In this document: piece by piece, positions 13,391-22,134 of the stretch
How positions within the stretch are numbered: the stretch's first letter is position 1
How the letters are laid out: each line of letters opens with the position of its first letter
Source: a virus
IMG/VR virus record: IMGVR_UViG_3300042350_000798
Coordinates: 1 to 28,490 of that record
Strand: one strand, 5' to 3'
Length of the DNA stretch: 28,490 nucleotides
The notes under the pieces: model-generated
What the model saw: the letters and a program-made list of their open reading frames with translations, nothing else
Told to the model about the DNA's origin: nothing
Databases searched by the model: none
Position numbers and translations under genes: made by a program

Positions 13391-14668
13391 TTAGCGCACC
13401 TTTTCCCAGTTCTTCTGGTTGGCGGGATCGCCACCCTTAAACCGATAGCCACCCTCCACTGTACCGACGGCCGGACCTTGACCCGCAGCTTCGGGTGTTG
13501 CGTACTTCTTAAGGGCCGGGCGATCAAAGAGCGACTTGCTGCCTTCGCCCTCCAACCAAGCTTCTTCAGCGCCATCAAACGTACCGTTGTCGCGGCGCCA
13601 CTTGGCGTAGAACCGCTGCTGCTCGCCATCGCGCTTGATCTGCTCGCGGGCCACATCCAGCATGAACTGGTTGGCTCTAGGCGTAGTACCCAAGCTGATG
13701 AATGTTTCTTCGATACGCGCAGCGTCCGATTCCGTCTGCGGACCCTTTTGCTCGATCTGCCGACGAAGGACGTTTTCTTTAGCGGCAGCCAAGAACAACT
13801 CCGCATTAGCGGCTTTCTTTTCAGCTTCTGGCTCGCCAAGTGCTGCGAGGAAACGAGCGCCTTGCTTGACGGCTTCAGCACCGAATCCGGTGCGCAGCCC
13901 TTCGCTTAACGCACGTTGCGCTTGGTCAATCGTCGTCAAGAAACGGCGACCCGACTCCGCGCGATCGCGGATAGCGGTGTAGTCCGCCACCAAACTTTCG
14001 CCAAACTTACCGGCTTCAGCGCGCTCGGCGATGTTAGTTACGTTAGTCGTGGATATAGGACGCGAAGCCATGCGCTCGCCAAGGTCTTGTTCGTACACCT
14101 CGGGCGATCGCGGCACGAACAATTTCGCGCGGTCAGCTGGCGGCACTTGCGACAAAAACTGTCCGCGCAACTGCTTTTGCAACAGTGCGGGGTCGTCCGA
14201 TAACGTGCTAGTAGCGTAGTCACGGAACTGCGGCGCAATCATTCCGCGTTCAATCATAAAGTCCACGCGGTCCAATACTTCGTCTTTGCTTGGCGCAATC
14301 TCGCCGTACGCCAAATTCCCGATTTCTCGCTGGAAGCGTCCGTAATTTTCGTCGGCCATTTCGGACGTAATCTTATCGGCCTCAAGCCCGGTCTTTCGCG
14401 TCGTGGCTTGTCGGCTTTCGATTTCCGCCAAATTTGCGGCAAATTCGGCGCCGGGCTTGCCAAAGCGCATAAGCTGATTGCGCGCCTCCGGCGTGCTCAG
14501 ATCGGCAGTTGAAAGGAAGTTACGGAAGTCTGCCTCGCGCTGCATAGCAGCCAATTCCTGCGCTTCTTTTCGCCGCTGCATTTGCGCGCCGCGCCCCGCC
14601 TCAAGGCCTTGCACATACTGGCCAAGGACGTTGACCGGCTCCAGTTGGGTTGCGCCAATGACTGCCAT
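13391..14668 (-). CDS. Virion ejection protein (gp20-like position)
   Basis: A 425-residue, mostly helical protein with many Gln, Arg and Glu residues (for example the N-terminal AQMQRRKEAQELAAMQREADF) and no catalytic motif. The C-terminus ends in EGGYRFKGGDPANQKNWEKV, a pattern that I associate with internal virion proteins of podophages. It is the middle member of the three-gene ejection set, and its stop immediately precedes the next start. It probably rides in the head or connector and leaves with the DNA at infection. This function is inferred from position. Confidence 0.8.
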   Translation of the reverse strand: MAVIGATQLEPVNVLGQYVQGLEAGRGAQMQRRKEAQELAAMQREADFRNFLSTADLSTPEARNQLMRFGKPGAEFAANLAEIESRQATTRKTGLEADKITSEMADENYGRFQREIGNLAYGEIAPSKDEVLDRVDFMIERGMIAPQFRDYATSTLSDDPALLQKQLRGQFLSQVPPADRAKLFVPRSPEVYEQDLGERMASRPISTTNVTNIAERAEAGKFGESLVADYTAIRDRAESGRRFLTTIDQAQRALSEGLRTGFGAEAVKQGARFLAALGEPEAEKKAANAELFLAAAKENVLRRQIEQKGPQTESDAARIEETFISLGTTPRANQFMLDVAREQIKRDGEQQRFYAKWRRDNGTFDGAEEAWLEGEGSKSLFDRPALKKYATPEAAGQGPAVGTVEGGYRFKGGDPANQKNWEKVR

Positions 14669-14670
14669 GA

Positions 14671-15438
14671 TTACACCTGCCCCGGCACACGCGGGCCCAT
14701 ATAGTTAAGCGCCATCAAGTTAGAACCGCCACCGCCTCCGCCAACGCGGTCAAAGTACCCGCCCTTATAGAGTCCGTAGCCCATCGCACCTTGGCCAAGG
14801 GCTTGGCTCAACGCGTTAGCTTGGCCAAGGTAGCCGGAAGCACGCGCCTGACCGCCTTGCATCAGCAAGTTGCCCACGTTGGTGCCCATCTGACCCGCCT
14901 GACCAGCGACTTGTTGCGTAGCGGTCTGCCCCGCACCGTAGAGGCTACCGAGGGCGCCAAGGCGGGTGCCCAACTGCGCCTGCGCGCGGTTAAAGGCGTT
15001 CATGTACTCTTGCGATGCTAAATCACCAGCATACCGCACGCCTTCACGTATCGCCCTTCCGCTAGCTAAGCCGATACCGCCGCCTCTTGCGGACTGCATG
15101 CGCTCCAGTGCCTTCTCGCCTTCGGCAAGACGGAACGCGTAGCCAGGGTCCACCTGCATCTGCTCCGGCGTAAAACCGCGTGTCAGCATGCCATAGTCGG
15201 CTGCCGTGGCGTCGCCACCGATACCGAGCAGTCGCATCAGTTCGTTTTGCGACGTAATACCGGCTTGGCGGAACGGCTCTTGTAGCTCAACCTGCCGTTC
15301 AAACGTTTCACGTTGAAGTTGAGCGGCCTGATCGGCGGCTTGCGTTTGCGCTCTGGCGGCCTTGCTAGCCCCCCGCGACGCCACGGCACCGCCGATAACG
15401 GCGCTACCTAAAATTGCTGCTGCGGTTCCAATGGCCAT
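14671..15438 (-). CDS. Virion ejection protein (gp7-like)
   Basis: A 255-residue protein that begins with a hydrophobic Ala/Gly segment (GTAAAILGSAVIGGAVAS) and then an Ala/Gln-rich helix (RAQTQAADQAAQLQRETFERQ). A Gly/Gln/Ala-rich C-terminal half follows, with a poly-Gly run (DRVGGGGGGSN). The GFTPEQMQVDPGYAFRLAEG segment, GEKALERMQSARGG and YMNAFNRAQAQ are features shared by P22 gp7-like DNA-transfer proteins of podophages. Its ATG shares a base with the stop of the GNAT gene (TAATG). It should be the first of the proteins ejected into the cell envelope; the family call is moderately certain and the detailed action is inferred from P22. Confidence 0.82.
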   Translation of the reverse strand: MAIGTAAAILGSAVIGGAVASRGASKAARAQTQAADQAAQLQRETFERQVELQEPFRQAGITSQNELMRLLGIGGDATAADYGMLTRGFTPEQMQVDPGYAFRLAEGEKALERMQSARGGGIGLASGRAIREGVRYAGDLASQEYMNAFNRAQAQLGTRLGALGSLYGAGQTATQQVAGQAGQMGTNVGNLLMQGGQARASGYLGQANALSQALGQGAMGYGLYKGGYFDRVGGGGGGSNLMALNYMGPRVPGQV

Positions 15439-15896
15439 TACGCCACCTCTCTCATATACGTGCGTTCCATAGGACGAAACCCTTTCCGTGCATACAAATT
15501 AGCCATCTTGCCTGCGCGGTCATCTTCAAGGGCAATCATAAAAAGAGCTGTTGCATTTTTTGCGATTGCCCACGATTCGATCATATCGTACATAGCTTGG
15601 CCTGCCCCTTTACCCCGCGCTTCGGGGGTCAGCCACCACCACAACTCCTGCACTACCATATTGGAAGGGCTGAAGTACATAGGGTAAAACAATGCGCCGG
15701 CGATTCCAATAATTTCGCCGTTGTCTTCAGCCAACCACACACCGATGTTAGGGTTTTGCACGGCCTGTAAGAAAAAGTCGGCATAGCCCTCGTCGTCAAA
15801 CGGGATAACGCCATGCACCGGGGATGCCGCGTGAAACGCCTGCGCCAGCGGCAGGTATCGCGAAAAGTCCTCGGCGATTGCGTTGCGTACGATCAC
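15438..15896 (-). CDS. GNAT-family N-acetyltransferase
   Basis: A 152-residue acetyltransferase with the acetyl-CoA binding signature WWWLTPEARGKGAGQAMYD (R/Q-x-x-G-x-G/A, here ARGKGAG near residues 91-97) and the expected preceding strand (NMVVQELWW) and following strand-turn YARKGFRPME. The substrate is unknown. The start is GTG 15896, in a GTGA overlap with the upstream structural gene. GNAT genes within phage structural operons are widespread but their targets are mostly undefined; modification of a virion or host protein is possible. Its presence within the virion operon means that it would be made late. Confidence 0.88.
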   Translation of the reverse strand: MIVRNAIAEDFSRYLPLAQAFHAASPVHGVIPFDDEGYADFFLQAVQNPNIGVWLAEDNGEIIGIAGALFYPMYFSPSNMVVQELWWWLTPEARGKGAGQAMYDMIESWAIAKNATALFMIALEDDRAGKMANLYARKGFRPMERTYMREVA

Positions 15897-16228
15897 GACA
15901 CTTCGCGTCCCGAACAGCGGATGTTGATGGCCGATCCAGTGCCCGCAAGTGTTGAAATGGCACCACCCGGCGCGAGCACTTGACCGACGAGCTCAGGGAA
16001 CGTGTACGTCTCGGACGGTAGCAGGGTCTTTGCCTTGACGATCAAGTTCTGGTTGCCGGCGTTGTCAAACGACGTGACGATGTTGACCGACAGCGTAGCG
16101 GCCGAACTGCTGTAGTTGGTGGCCGTGAACTTGTCAATAATGGCCGACACGTTGGTCGCCGTGTACTGCGTCGTTTGGGACGCCTCGGCAATTTTTGCCG
16201 GTATCAAGACTTTTACGCTAACTGCCAT
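15893..16228 (-). CDS. Conserved phage structural protein of unknown role
   Basis: A 111-residue protein rich in Thr, Ser, Ala and beta-branched residues, predicted by eye to be an all-beta domain (KVLIPAKIAEASQTTQYTA, SATLSVNIVTS, ETYTFPELVGQ). It has no cysteine cluster or catalytic motif. It lies between the glycine-rich appendage gene and the GNAT gene, in the part of the operon that encodes tail appendages. Small beta-sandwich proteins of this kind accompany fibres in several podophages. The start ATG 16228 is unambiguous and the stop overlaps the GNAT start. Confidence 0.75.
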   Translation of the reverse strand: MAVSVKVLIPAKIAEASQTTQYTATNVSAIIDKFTATNYSSSAATLSVNIVTSFDNAGNQNLIVKAKTLLPSETYTFPELVGQVLAPGGAISTLAGTGSAINIRCSGREVS

Positions 16229-16236
16229 GTGTCACC

Positions 16237-16866
16237 TTAGAATGTAAAGACGAACCGCACGCGGCCCGCCGTGCCTGCATCGCCGTCAAAAAAGAATCCA
16301 CCATCCCCACCTGCACCAGCAGTAAGGCTGGCGTCGCCGGCAACTCCGGCCGCGCCAGTTTGCGTAAAGAACGCGCCGCCATTGCCAGTCGTGTTAGTCG
16401 TGTTTCCGCCTGTGGCGGTGCCCCCTGCGCCTTGATTAGCAAACTGTCCCGAATCGCCGCCGTTACCGCCGTTGGCGGTCATAGTCGTAATGGTATACGT
16501 TCCGCTAGAGACGTTACTAAACGTGCCTGGCTCGCCGTTTGGCGCAAAAGCCGTGCCATTGGGACCACCTGTACCGACGCGGTAGTTGATGGTTTTGCCA
16601 TCTTGTGCGGTCAATGTCAGGACAGTCTTACTGTAGCCACCGCTACCTCCACCGCCGCCGGGGAATACTTCAGGCTCGCCTGGCGCGATTTCGCCTAAAA
16701 AGCCGTACCCACCGCCACCACCGGCGCCCCACACTTGGATTGTGACCCCGGTAGCGCCAGCAGGAATCGCTATAAGACCTGTGCCCGGCTCCGAAAAATC
16801 AAACACGCCCGCCCCAGCGCCGCCGGTACTGCCGTTAATAAACGCTATGAGGGTAGCGCCACTCAT
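16237..16866 (-). CDS. Glycine-rich tail appendage protein
   Basis: A 209-residue low-complexity protein dominated by glycine, with GAGGGGGYG, PGGGGGSGG, GGNGGDSG and GAGGDGG stretches between short beta segments (VTIQVWGAGG, KTINYRVGTGG). It ends GRVRFVFTF, a common terminus of glycine-rich phage receptor-binding domains. Glycine-rich fibre tips form polyglycine-helix sandwiches in T-even-like adhesins, though relation to those is not shown here. It follows the tail-fibre gene with a TAATG overlap. It is probably displayed on a fibre or on the tail, but whether it is part of the spike or a separate decoration is not known. Confidence 0.75.
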   Translation of the reverse strand: MSGATLIAFINGSTGGAGAGVFDFSEPGTGLIAIPAGATGVTIQVWGAGGGGGYGFLGEIAPGEPEVFPGGGGGSGGYSKTVLTLTAQDGKTINYRVGTGGPNGTAFAPNGEPGTFSNVSSGTYTITTMTANGGNGGDSGQFANQGAGGTATGGNTTNTTGNGGAFFTQTGAAGVAGDASLTAGAGGDGGFFFDGDAGTAGRVRFVFTF

Positions 16867-17666
16867 TAGGTCAAACCTGCTCCGCTAATCAGCCAAGAGG
16901 TCGCGCCGATCTTAATGCACGTCGCCACGCCATTTTGCGCCAGCGTTCGCGTGCCGGTCGTCGTGCTGTTAACCAACGTCAGCGTATCGGACGTGATGGC
17001 AATAGACAGCGCCGAGCTATTGAGATTGATAACAATAAATACTGTGCCTGTTGGAAAAGGCACCGCAGAGTTGGCCGGAATGGTCAACGTCACACTGCTC
17101 CCGTTCATTGCAATGGTTTTACCGGCATCCGAGGCGATAAGCGTATAGCCCGTCGTTTTGCTATTTAACGGCGCTTCACGATAGCCAACCGGATAGTTGG
17201 TGTTGGACGGCGCGTTGTCGGGGATCAGCGCAGTGCCGGTAAACGTCGGGCTAGCAATCGGTGCGTACGTTGCCGCAGCGGCCGTCGTTGACAGCGCATC
17301 CGTAATGCCGTAGCCCGCCAGCGTAGTTGGCGTGCCGGTTACATTAGCCCAGCTAATACCGGAAACCGTCAAGTCATTGACGCCAGAAATGTCGTCATAC
17401 GTGCCGATCTGCACTCCGGCAGAATTTTGCAAAACAAACTTATAACTGACTGATTCGGTCAACCAAATTTCTGACGATACGCGGCCTTCTGAGTTAAGAA
17501 TAATAGGGTTAGTGTGCGCGGTGCCGCCGCTAATGCTGGTGTAGGTGGCTTCCGGCGTTGTGGTGCCGGCCGTGTATGTAAGGATGCGACCGCCCGACAA
17601 CGGGTTGCCCGCTCCATCGAAAAACTGTGCGCCGGCACCCGCCAGCGGGGAAAGAAAAACGGTCAT
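16866..17666 (-). CDS. Tail fibre protein with P22-tailspike-like head-binding N-terminus
   Basis: A 266-residue fibre. The N-terminus (LSPLAGAGAQFFDGAGNPLSGGRI, then TTTPEATYTSISGGTAHTNP and GRVSSEIWL) matches the head-binding domain of P22-like tailspikes, which attaches the fibre to the tail. The middle has repeated ATYAP and SPTFTGTALIP units typical of collar or shaft repeats. The C-terminus (AGKTIAMNGSSVTLTIP to ATSWLISGAGLT) is a beta-rich fibre end domain seen in many phages. Its length suggests a short fibre. It overlaps both neighbours by one or a few bases. Confidence 0.85.
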   Translation of the reverse strand: MTVFLSPLAGAGAQFFDGAGNPLSGGRILTYTAGTTTPEATYTSISGGTAHTNPIILNSEGRVSSEIWLTESVSYKFVLQNSAGVQIGTYDDISGVNDLTVSGISWANVTGTPTTLAGYGITDALSTTAAAATYAPIASPTFTGTALIPDNAPSNTNYPVGYREAPLNSKTTGYTLIASDAGKTIAMNGSSVTLTIPANSAVPFPTGTVFIVINLNSSALSIAITSDTLTLVNSTTTGTRTLAQNGVATCIKIGATSWLISGAGLT

Positions 17667-18373
17667 ATATACACCTGCATCACGGTTAAGATGATGGACG
17701 GAATTGCGGGCACGGGAGCCGAAGCGGCAAAAGTCTGTAGCTGCACGTCAAGAGCATCTACAGAGAAATATAACTGAAAGTAATCGCCGTTTGACAGTGG
17801 CAAAAAATAATTTGCGGCCGAGAAAATCTCAGCGTCATTGCCTTGAATCTGAATCAAGCTGGCTGAGTTAGCTACCGCCGTCCCGTTAATAGCCGGCCAG
17901 ATATACAGTTTGCCGGAACCGCCCGATGTTTTGTCCACTTGAATTGAAAATTGAACATTATAAATCGCCGGACGCGATACTTTAATTTTAGTGTTGTCGC
18001 TTGGATCGCGGTAGATGCCATACGCCGTATCCGCATTGTTATAGCTGATCGCCTTAGCAGTATTGATCGTAGTCGCCGCTTGAGTTTGGGTTGAGTAAAA
18101 TGATCCAAAGCTCACCGGCGTTAATTCAAGCCGAGGAGGCCCAAGCTCCAACGCATCAATCCGCGACTGCGCGACTGCAAGCTCAGCCTCGGTCGCCGCG
18201 TCACTAAACGGTGCGAGTTCAAGATCGGCGAGCGAAATGGCGGTCGTGCCACCGCCCGTCAGTTGGAATTGATTGTTAAGGAACCGGAACCATTCGCGCG
18301 AAATGACACCCGTGCGCTCATCAACGAACGGCACGCGAGGCGCGGGGATATTAGTGGTGTTGGGTACAGTCAT
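17663..18373 (-). CDS. Tail appendage protein with C1q/TNF-like jelly-roll domain
   Basis: A 236-residue protein. The N-terminus (VPFVDERTGVISREWFRFLNNQF) is common in phage proteins placed next to gp10-like genes and probably docks on the tail. A short helical segment (TEAELAVAQSRIDALEL) could trimerise. The C-terminal 130 residues look like a jelly-roll (YNVQFSIQVDKT, GDYFQLYFSVDA), like those in phage C1q/TNF-like adhesins. It overlaps the gp10-like gene at its start and the fibre gene at its end by ATGA junctions. Receptor or structural binding is likely, with the exact ligand unknown. Confidence 0.75.
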   Translation of the reverse strand: MTVPNTTNIPAPRVPFVDERTGVISREWFRFLNNQFQLTGGGTTAISLADLELAPFSDAATEAELAVAQSRIDALELGPPRLELTPVSFGSFYSTQTQAATTINTAKAISYNNADTAYGIYRDPSDNTKIKVSRPAIYNVQFSIQVDKTSGGSGKLYIWPAINGTAVANSASLIQIQGNDAEIFSAANYFLPLSNGDYFQLYFSVDALDVQLQTFAASAPVPAIPSIILTVMQVYI

Positions 18374-19920
18374 GCGGTTGTCGGGCTAGCTTGTAGCTCC
18401 GCTCCCATGATGGCCACAATCACCGGATCGGTGCCGGACACTTCGTACACGCGATCGCGCGACTTCATCGTTGCGCCAAGTCGCCGCCAGATGACGCGCG
18501 TTTGCGTCGCGCCAATTGGTCCCATGTCGCGCCAGTATTCGTTACTCCACGTATGCCCGCCATCGTCGGACCACCGCAGCATAACTTGCGGATCAGTGCC
18601 GATATTAGGGCCAGCCAAAGCGTACAACGGGCTAGGCGAAGTGTTAGGCGCTACAGCCTGATTGGTTTCAAGTTCTAACGCGTTTTCGGTGGATAGAATT
18701 AAATCCAACGCCGAAGATGACGAATCACCCGACAAACCGACACCTGTTTGGCAGTCAAGTTGCAGTTGGTGATGGATTGTGCGAGTCAGGTTATTTTGGC
18801 CTGTAGGCAGTGCACGCCAGCGACGCAACCATTTCTGCACCACTCCGGCGTCAAGGTATACATCTAGTTTGAACTGATAAATGTTGCCGTTTTGATAGTC
18901 GCCTATCGTGGGGTAGCCATTAAACGCGGCATGGCAGTTAGACCGGTGCCGTTTGTATTCACCATTAACCAACGCCGCTCGCTCATGCCAAGCGCCCGTC
19001 GCGGCGTCAAATACCCACGTCGTGTCGGCAGTCGGAAAAATCAATACGTAGAACGCATGACCATCTTGCTGATAGGTATACGCTAAGGCGTCGGACATAT
19101 CCGAGTACTGCTGGATAGCAAATTCAACGGCGTGCGTAGACACGCGCGCGGCTTGGTAGCCGTTAGCGCGGTAGACAATGCCTCGGCCGCGAGCGTCGGC
19201 GCCTAGCCAAAAGATCGTGTTGTCGAGCTTGGCTACTGAATAGGGGGCAATACAGCCGACTTCGTTGTACGCGCCTTGAATACGCTCTAGCGGAAAATCA
19301 GGGTTGCCTGAGTTGTACCAGACTTCGGTTGAATTGGTACCAAATAGCCACGCCTCGCGGTGGTCAATCATAACGGCTATAAGGCCGTCAGGTGATCCTT
19401 CAGCACTGGCAAAATCCAGCGGATCAATAGACAGGCCGTCGAGCAATTGCGTCACCCAAATGCGTTGGCTGTTGGGCTCGTTAAAAACAAAATACCCATC
19501 CAGATACCCCACGGTCACAGCGCCGGGGAAGTCTGGATCGGTAATCTGGGCGAATACACCCGTATTAAAATTGTAAATGTATCCGTCTGGGTTACAGGCC
19601 ACAAACAATTGCAGCCCGTTGTCCGCCATGGACACAGGGCCAGTTCCTGTAATATCGCCAAGTTTAGTAATCGTAATGTTTGGCGTCATCTTAAACAGTT
19701 CATTGCCCGAAGCAATGTAAATGTCGTTTTCGCGGTTCCAAAGCCCACGAATCGGCCCAGCACCAACTGACGCAATAGTTTCCATACCTGGGCAACGTTG
19801 CAGGTACGCAGGTTCCTTGCCACCATCAGGGATAACTTCAGGGTACAAGTTGACCATGCGCGCGTCTGCCGCGTTAGGGCTGCGCAGGACATACGATGAG
19901 CCGAGAATCGGCGTTTTCAT
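18370..19920 (-). CDS. P22 gp10-like tail hub (packaged-DNA stabilisation) protein
   Basis: A 516-residue protein whose N-terminus (SSYVLRSPNAADARMVNLYPEV) and repeated beta segments (NEVGCIAPYSVAKLDNTIFWLGADARGRG, AFYVLIFPTADTTWVFDAATGAWHER) are characteristic of P22 gp10-type proteins, which close the connector and form the tail hub. P22 gp10 is 472 residues, so this member is somewhat longer. The C-terminal extension after about 440 may hold the sites for attached appendages. The gene is downstream of the two gp4-like adaptor genes, as expected if the tail is assembled in the order gp4, gp10, spike. Family assignment is from pattern recognition and gene order, without an alignment. Confidence 0.85.
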   Translation of the reverse strand: MKTPILGSSYVLRSPNAADARMVNLYPEVIPDGGKEPAYLQRCPGMETIASVGAGPIRGLWNRENDIYIASGNELFKMTPNITITKLGDITGTGPVSMADNGLQLFVACNPDGYIYNFNTGVFAQITDPDFPGAVTVGYLDGYFVFNEPNSQRIWVTQLLDGLSIDPLDFASAEGSPDGLIAVMIDHREAWLFGTNSTEVWYNSGNPDFPLERIQGAYNEVGCIAPYSVAKLDNTIFWLGADARGRGIVYRANGYQAARVSTHAVEFAIQQYSDMSDALAYTYQQDGHAFYVLIFPTADTTWVFDAATGAWHERAALVNGEYKRHRSNCHAAFNGYPTIGDYQNGNIYQFKLDVYLDAGVVQKWLRRWRALPTGQNNLTRTIHHQLQLDCQTGVGLSGDSSSSALDLILSTENALELETNQAVAPNTSPSPLYALAGPNIGTDPQVMLRWSDDGGHTWSNEYWRDMGPIGATQTRVIWRRLGATMKSRDRVYEVSGTDPVIVAIMGAELQASPTTA

Positions 19921-19923
19921 GGC

Positions 19924-20604
19924 TTAGGCGACGGTCGCGCCGTTGTTCGACACGATCCACCAATCAGTGCCGAGGAACTGCAACAAAACGCTTTCGCCAA
20001 CGGCGCTAAACGTAATGGTCGTGCCGTTACCGAAGTTGGTCGGCGTTAACACGCCCGTGTCGGCTCCTGCGGCTTCGGCGACGTATACGATGGCCTTAAA
20101 CTGACCCGTTACGCCGTCTGCCAGCGTCAAGGCATCGCCTGTGCCGGTTGAAGTAAACGCCGTGGTAAAGGTCGTGATGTTCACTGCGCCAGGACCAGAG
20201 AGCGATTGCACGCTTCCGACAACCGGGCCAGAAAACGTCTGGGTGCCGATAAACGTCTGTGCCGCGTCCGTTCGAGCAATTGTCGCCGACGTGGACGGAA
20301 ACGTCATGGTCGTCGCGTCAGTGCCTGCCAGCGTGATCGAGTTGTTAGCCGTTAGCGTTTTGCCGTTAGCGATCGTCAACGTGGCGCTGGTCGCAGGAGC
20401 GGTAATAGCGACTTTATTGATGCTTATGGCTGTGGCCGCGCCAAGCGCGGGCGTTACAAGCGTTGGGCTCGTAAGCGTAAGGTTCGTAAACAAGTTGGTA
20501 TTAGTAATCTTCTTTGTAAGATTACCTTGCACCAATACAAACTCGTCCGCGCCCGCAGACGAGGACGTGGCCGGAAGATTAGAGATGGTGATTTTAGTCG
20601 CCAT
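19924..20604 (-). CDS. Tail fibre-like appendage protein
   Basis: A 226-residue Thr/Ser/Ala-rich beta-structured protein lying between the adaptor and tail-hub genes. The N-terminus (ITISNLPATSSSAGADEFVLVQGNLTKK) belongs to the same docking pattern as those of the two fibres near 25.5-28.3 kb. Shaft-like repeats follow (LTSPTLVTPALGAAT, NGKTLTANNSITLAGTDATTM). The C-terminus (QFLGTDWWIVSNNGATV) resembles the closing strand of short fibres. It likely decorates the head or tail; whether it is a receptor-binding protein cannot be told. Confidence 0.75.
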   Translation of the reverse strand: MATKITISNLPATSSSAGADEFVLVQGNLTKKITNTNLFTNLTLTSPTLVTPALGAATAISINKVAITAPATSATLTIANGKTLTANNSITLAGTDATTMTFPSTSATIARTDAAQTFIGTQTFSGPVVGSVQSLSGPGAVNITTFTTAFTSTGTGDALTLADGVTGQFKAIVYVAEAAGADTGVLTPTNFGNGTTITFSAVGESVLLQFLGTDWWIVSNNGATVA

Positions 20605-20606
20605 GA

Positions 20607-21401
20607 TTAGAAGTTCCCGGCGTAAATGTTGTAACGATTCCGACGCGCCATGAGGCTATACGGCATAGCCATTATGTCATCGGGGTTGTTGATACGTTTC
20701 AAGTTGCGCTTGCTATACATCGCAATTCGGCGCACTTCAGAAGAAGGCTCGGTATTAAACTCTGGCGCAAGTTCAAGTGCTAGGTTGTATCGAAACGCCC
20801 GCAAGTAGCCTGGGGGAAAGTCAAGCTGAGTTTCAAGTGAGACAGGCTCTGTGAGCGGCTCAACAGAAACAAAATGGAATTCCATTTGTTTCGTGGGCAC
20901 TGGATACACGGACAATGTGATGTTGGGGAATGTCATATTGACCCACATCACTTGCGGATACGTGCTAGTAACCGTTTTTACGGCAATGTTGTTGTATTGC
21001 AGTTGGTTGATAAACCGCAGCCCATACGACACGTTAGTAGACGGATCGCGGAAATACGTTGAATCCTCCAGCAAAATAGGCCGCTTGCCTATGCCGGGAT
21101 TGTTAGCCTCTAAAGCAATAAAACCGTCGTTTTGCGTTCCCAACGGATCAGGGGCTTGCGTACCAAGCAACAGCGTAAAATCGCCCGTAGGCCCAAGCGT
21201 CTGGACGCGGGCGTTAGCAGGCCACAAAAAAACTTGATCTTGAGTACAAAAAACAGCTAGCCGTTCAGTGTTCCAGCTATCAATCATTTGGTTCATGGCA
21301 ACCAAATTGTCTTGATAGACCGCTTCAGGCAGCACGTTGCCGGAGTTTACAAGCCCCAGCAACCGATGCGCGCCGTTTAACAATTCGCGTACTGTTGCCA
21401 T
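20607..21401 (-). CDS. P22 gp4-like tail adaptor, second copy
   Basis: A 264-residue homologue of the P22 gp4 tail-accessory factor, the first adaptor added to the portal to close the filled head. Helical N-terminal features (LLNGAHRLLGLVNSG...NQMIDSW, FCTQ) and the later PPGYLRAFRYNLALELAPEF match the family. It is much longer than P22 gp4 (166 residues), with a central beta-rich insert. It is a clear paralogue of the gene immediately upstream (21410-22123). The C-terminal end is helical and basic (YSKRNLKRIN, ARRNRYN). Role inferred from the family; whether both copies are in the same ring is not known. Confidence 0.82.
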   Translation of the reverse strand: MATVRELLNGAHRLLGLVNSGNVLPEAVYQDNLVAMNQMIDSWNTERLAVFCTQDQVFLWPANARVQTLGPTGDFTLLLGTQAPDPLGTQNDGFIALEANNPGIGKRPILLEDSTYFRDPSTNVSYGLRFINQLQYNNIAVKTVTSTYPQVMWVNMTFPNITLSVYPVPTKQMEFHFVSVEPLTEPVSLETQLDFPPGYLRAFRYNLALELAPEFNTEPSSEVRRIAMYSKRNLKRINNPDDIMAMPYSLMARRNRYNIYAGNF

Positions 21402-21409
21402 GTGTTACC

Positions 21410-22123
21410 TCAAATCGGCGGCATGTTAAACGTGGTGTTCGTATTCGGCACGTTATCGGTTTTGTTAACCGGCAACGGCTGAATGTTTGTGCGGATCAAA
21501 CTGTCGAGATCGGCTCTAAGGTTAGCAATAATTTCGGGTTTTACCTGCGAACCGTATTCCGGTGCAAGTTCCATTGCCAACGACAGTTCAAGCAAACGCT
21601 GATAGCCAGGCGGCAGATACTGCGTACTTATGAGCGCAGGATATTTAGTAATCATACGCTCGGCTTTAATAAAAAGGGGGACGTTTGCGTTTGGAGTGGG
21701 GTATAGCACCACTTCCCCATACGGAACGTTTGGGCGATAAAGCAGTTTTGTGGGGACTCCAGCGTTTGCTTTAGTAGCAATGTTAGTCCAATACTGTTCC
21801 GTAATTAACGCTAACGGGGTGTCAACGTTATTAATACGGACAAAAGCACCGACAATACGAATAGGCCGAGCAGTAACAAAGTCTGCTGGAGGGACCATAG
21901 TGGGGTCGTCTCCAATCGTATACGTGTTTTTTCCGTTAATTACGATAAATTGCTCGGCTTGCGTGCAGAAATAATACTGCGGGTTAGCCGCATACGAGTC
22001 AATTATAGAGTTCAAGCTGTACAACGAATCTTGCGCTTCGTCGGCCGTAGTCGTCTCGCCCGACGCCAAAACGCCCAACAGTCGCAATGACTTGTTGATG
22101 ATGCTCTGGGCTGTTACAGCCAT
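21410..22123 (-). CDS. P22 gp4-like tail adaptor, first copy
   Basis: A 237-residue protein with the same plan as its neighbour: SLRLLGVLASGE, NSIIDSY and FCTQ in the N-terminal third, and PPGYQRLLELSLAMELAPEYG in the last third. Between these lies a beta-rich region. This places it in the gp4/head-closure family. It is the first of two tandem copies, spaced by 8 bases, and lies just after the head genes, where portal-binding adaptors are usually encoded. The C-terminal tail (NTNTTFNMPP) is unlike that of its paralogue and probably unstructured. Division of labour between the two copies is an open question. Confidence 0.8.
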   Translation of the reverse strand: MAVTAQSIINKSLRLLGVLASGETTTADEAQDSLYSLNSIIDSYAANPQYYFCTQAEQFIVINGKNTYTIGDDPTMVPPADFVTARPIRIVGAFVRINNVDTPLALITEQYWTNIATKANAGVPTKLLYRPNVPYGEVVLYPTPNANVPLFIKAERMITKYPALISTQYLPPGYQRLLELSLAMELAPEYGSQVKPEIIANLRADLDSLIRTNIQPLPVNKTDNVPNTNTTFNMPPI

Positions 22124-22134
22124 TGTTCAGCCCT

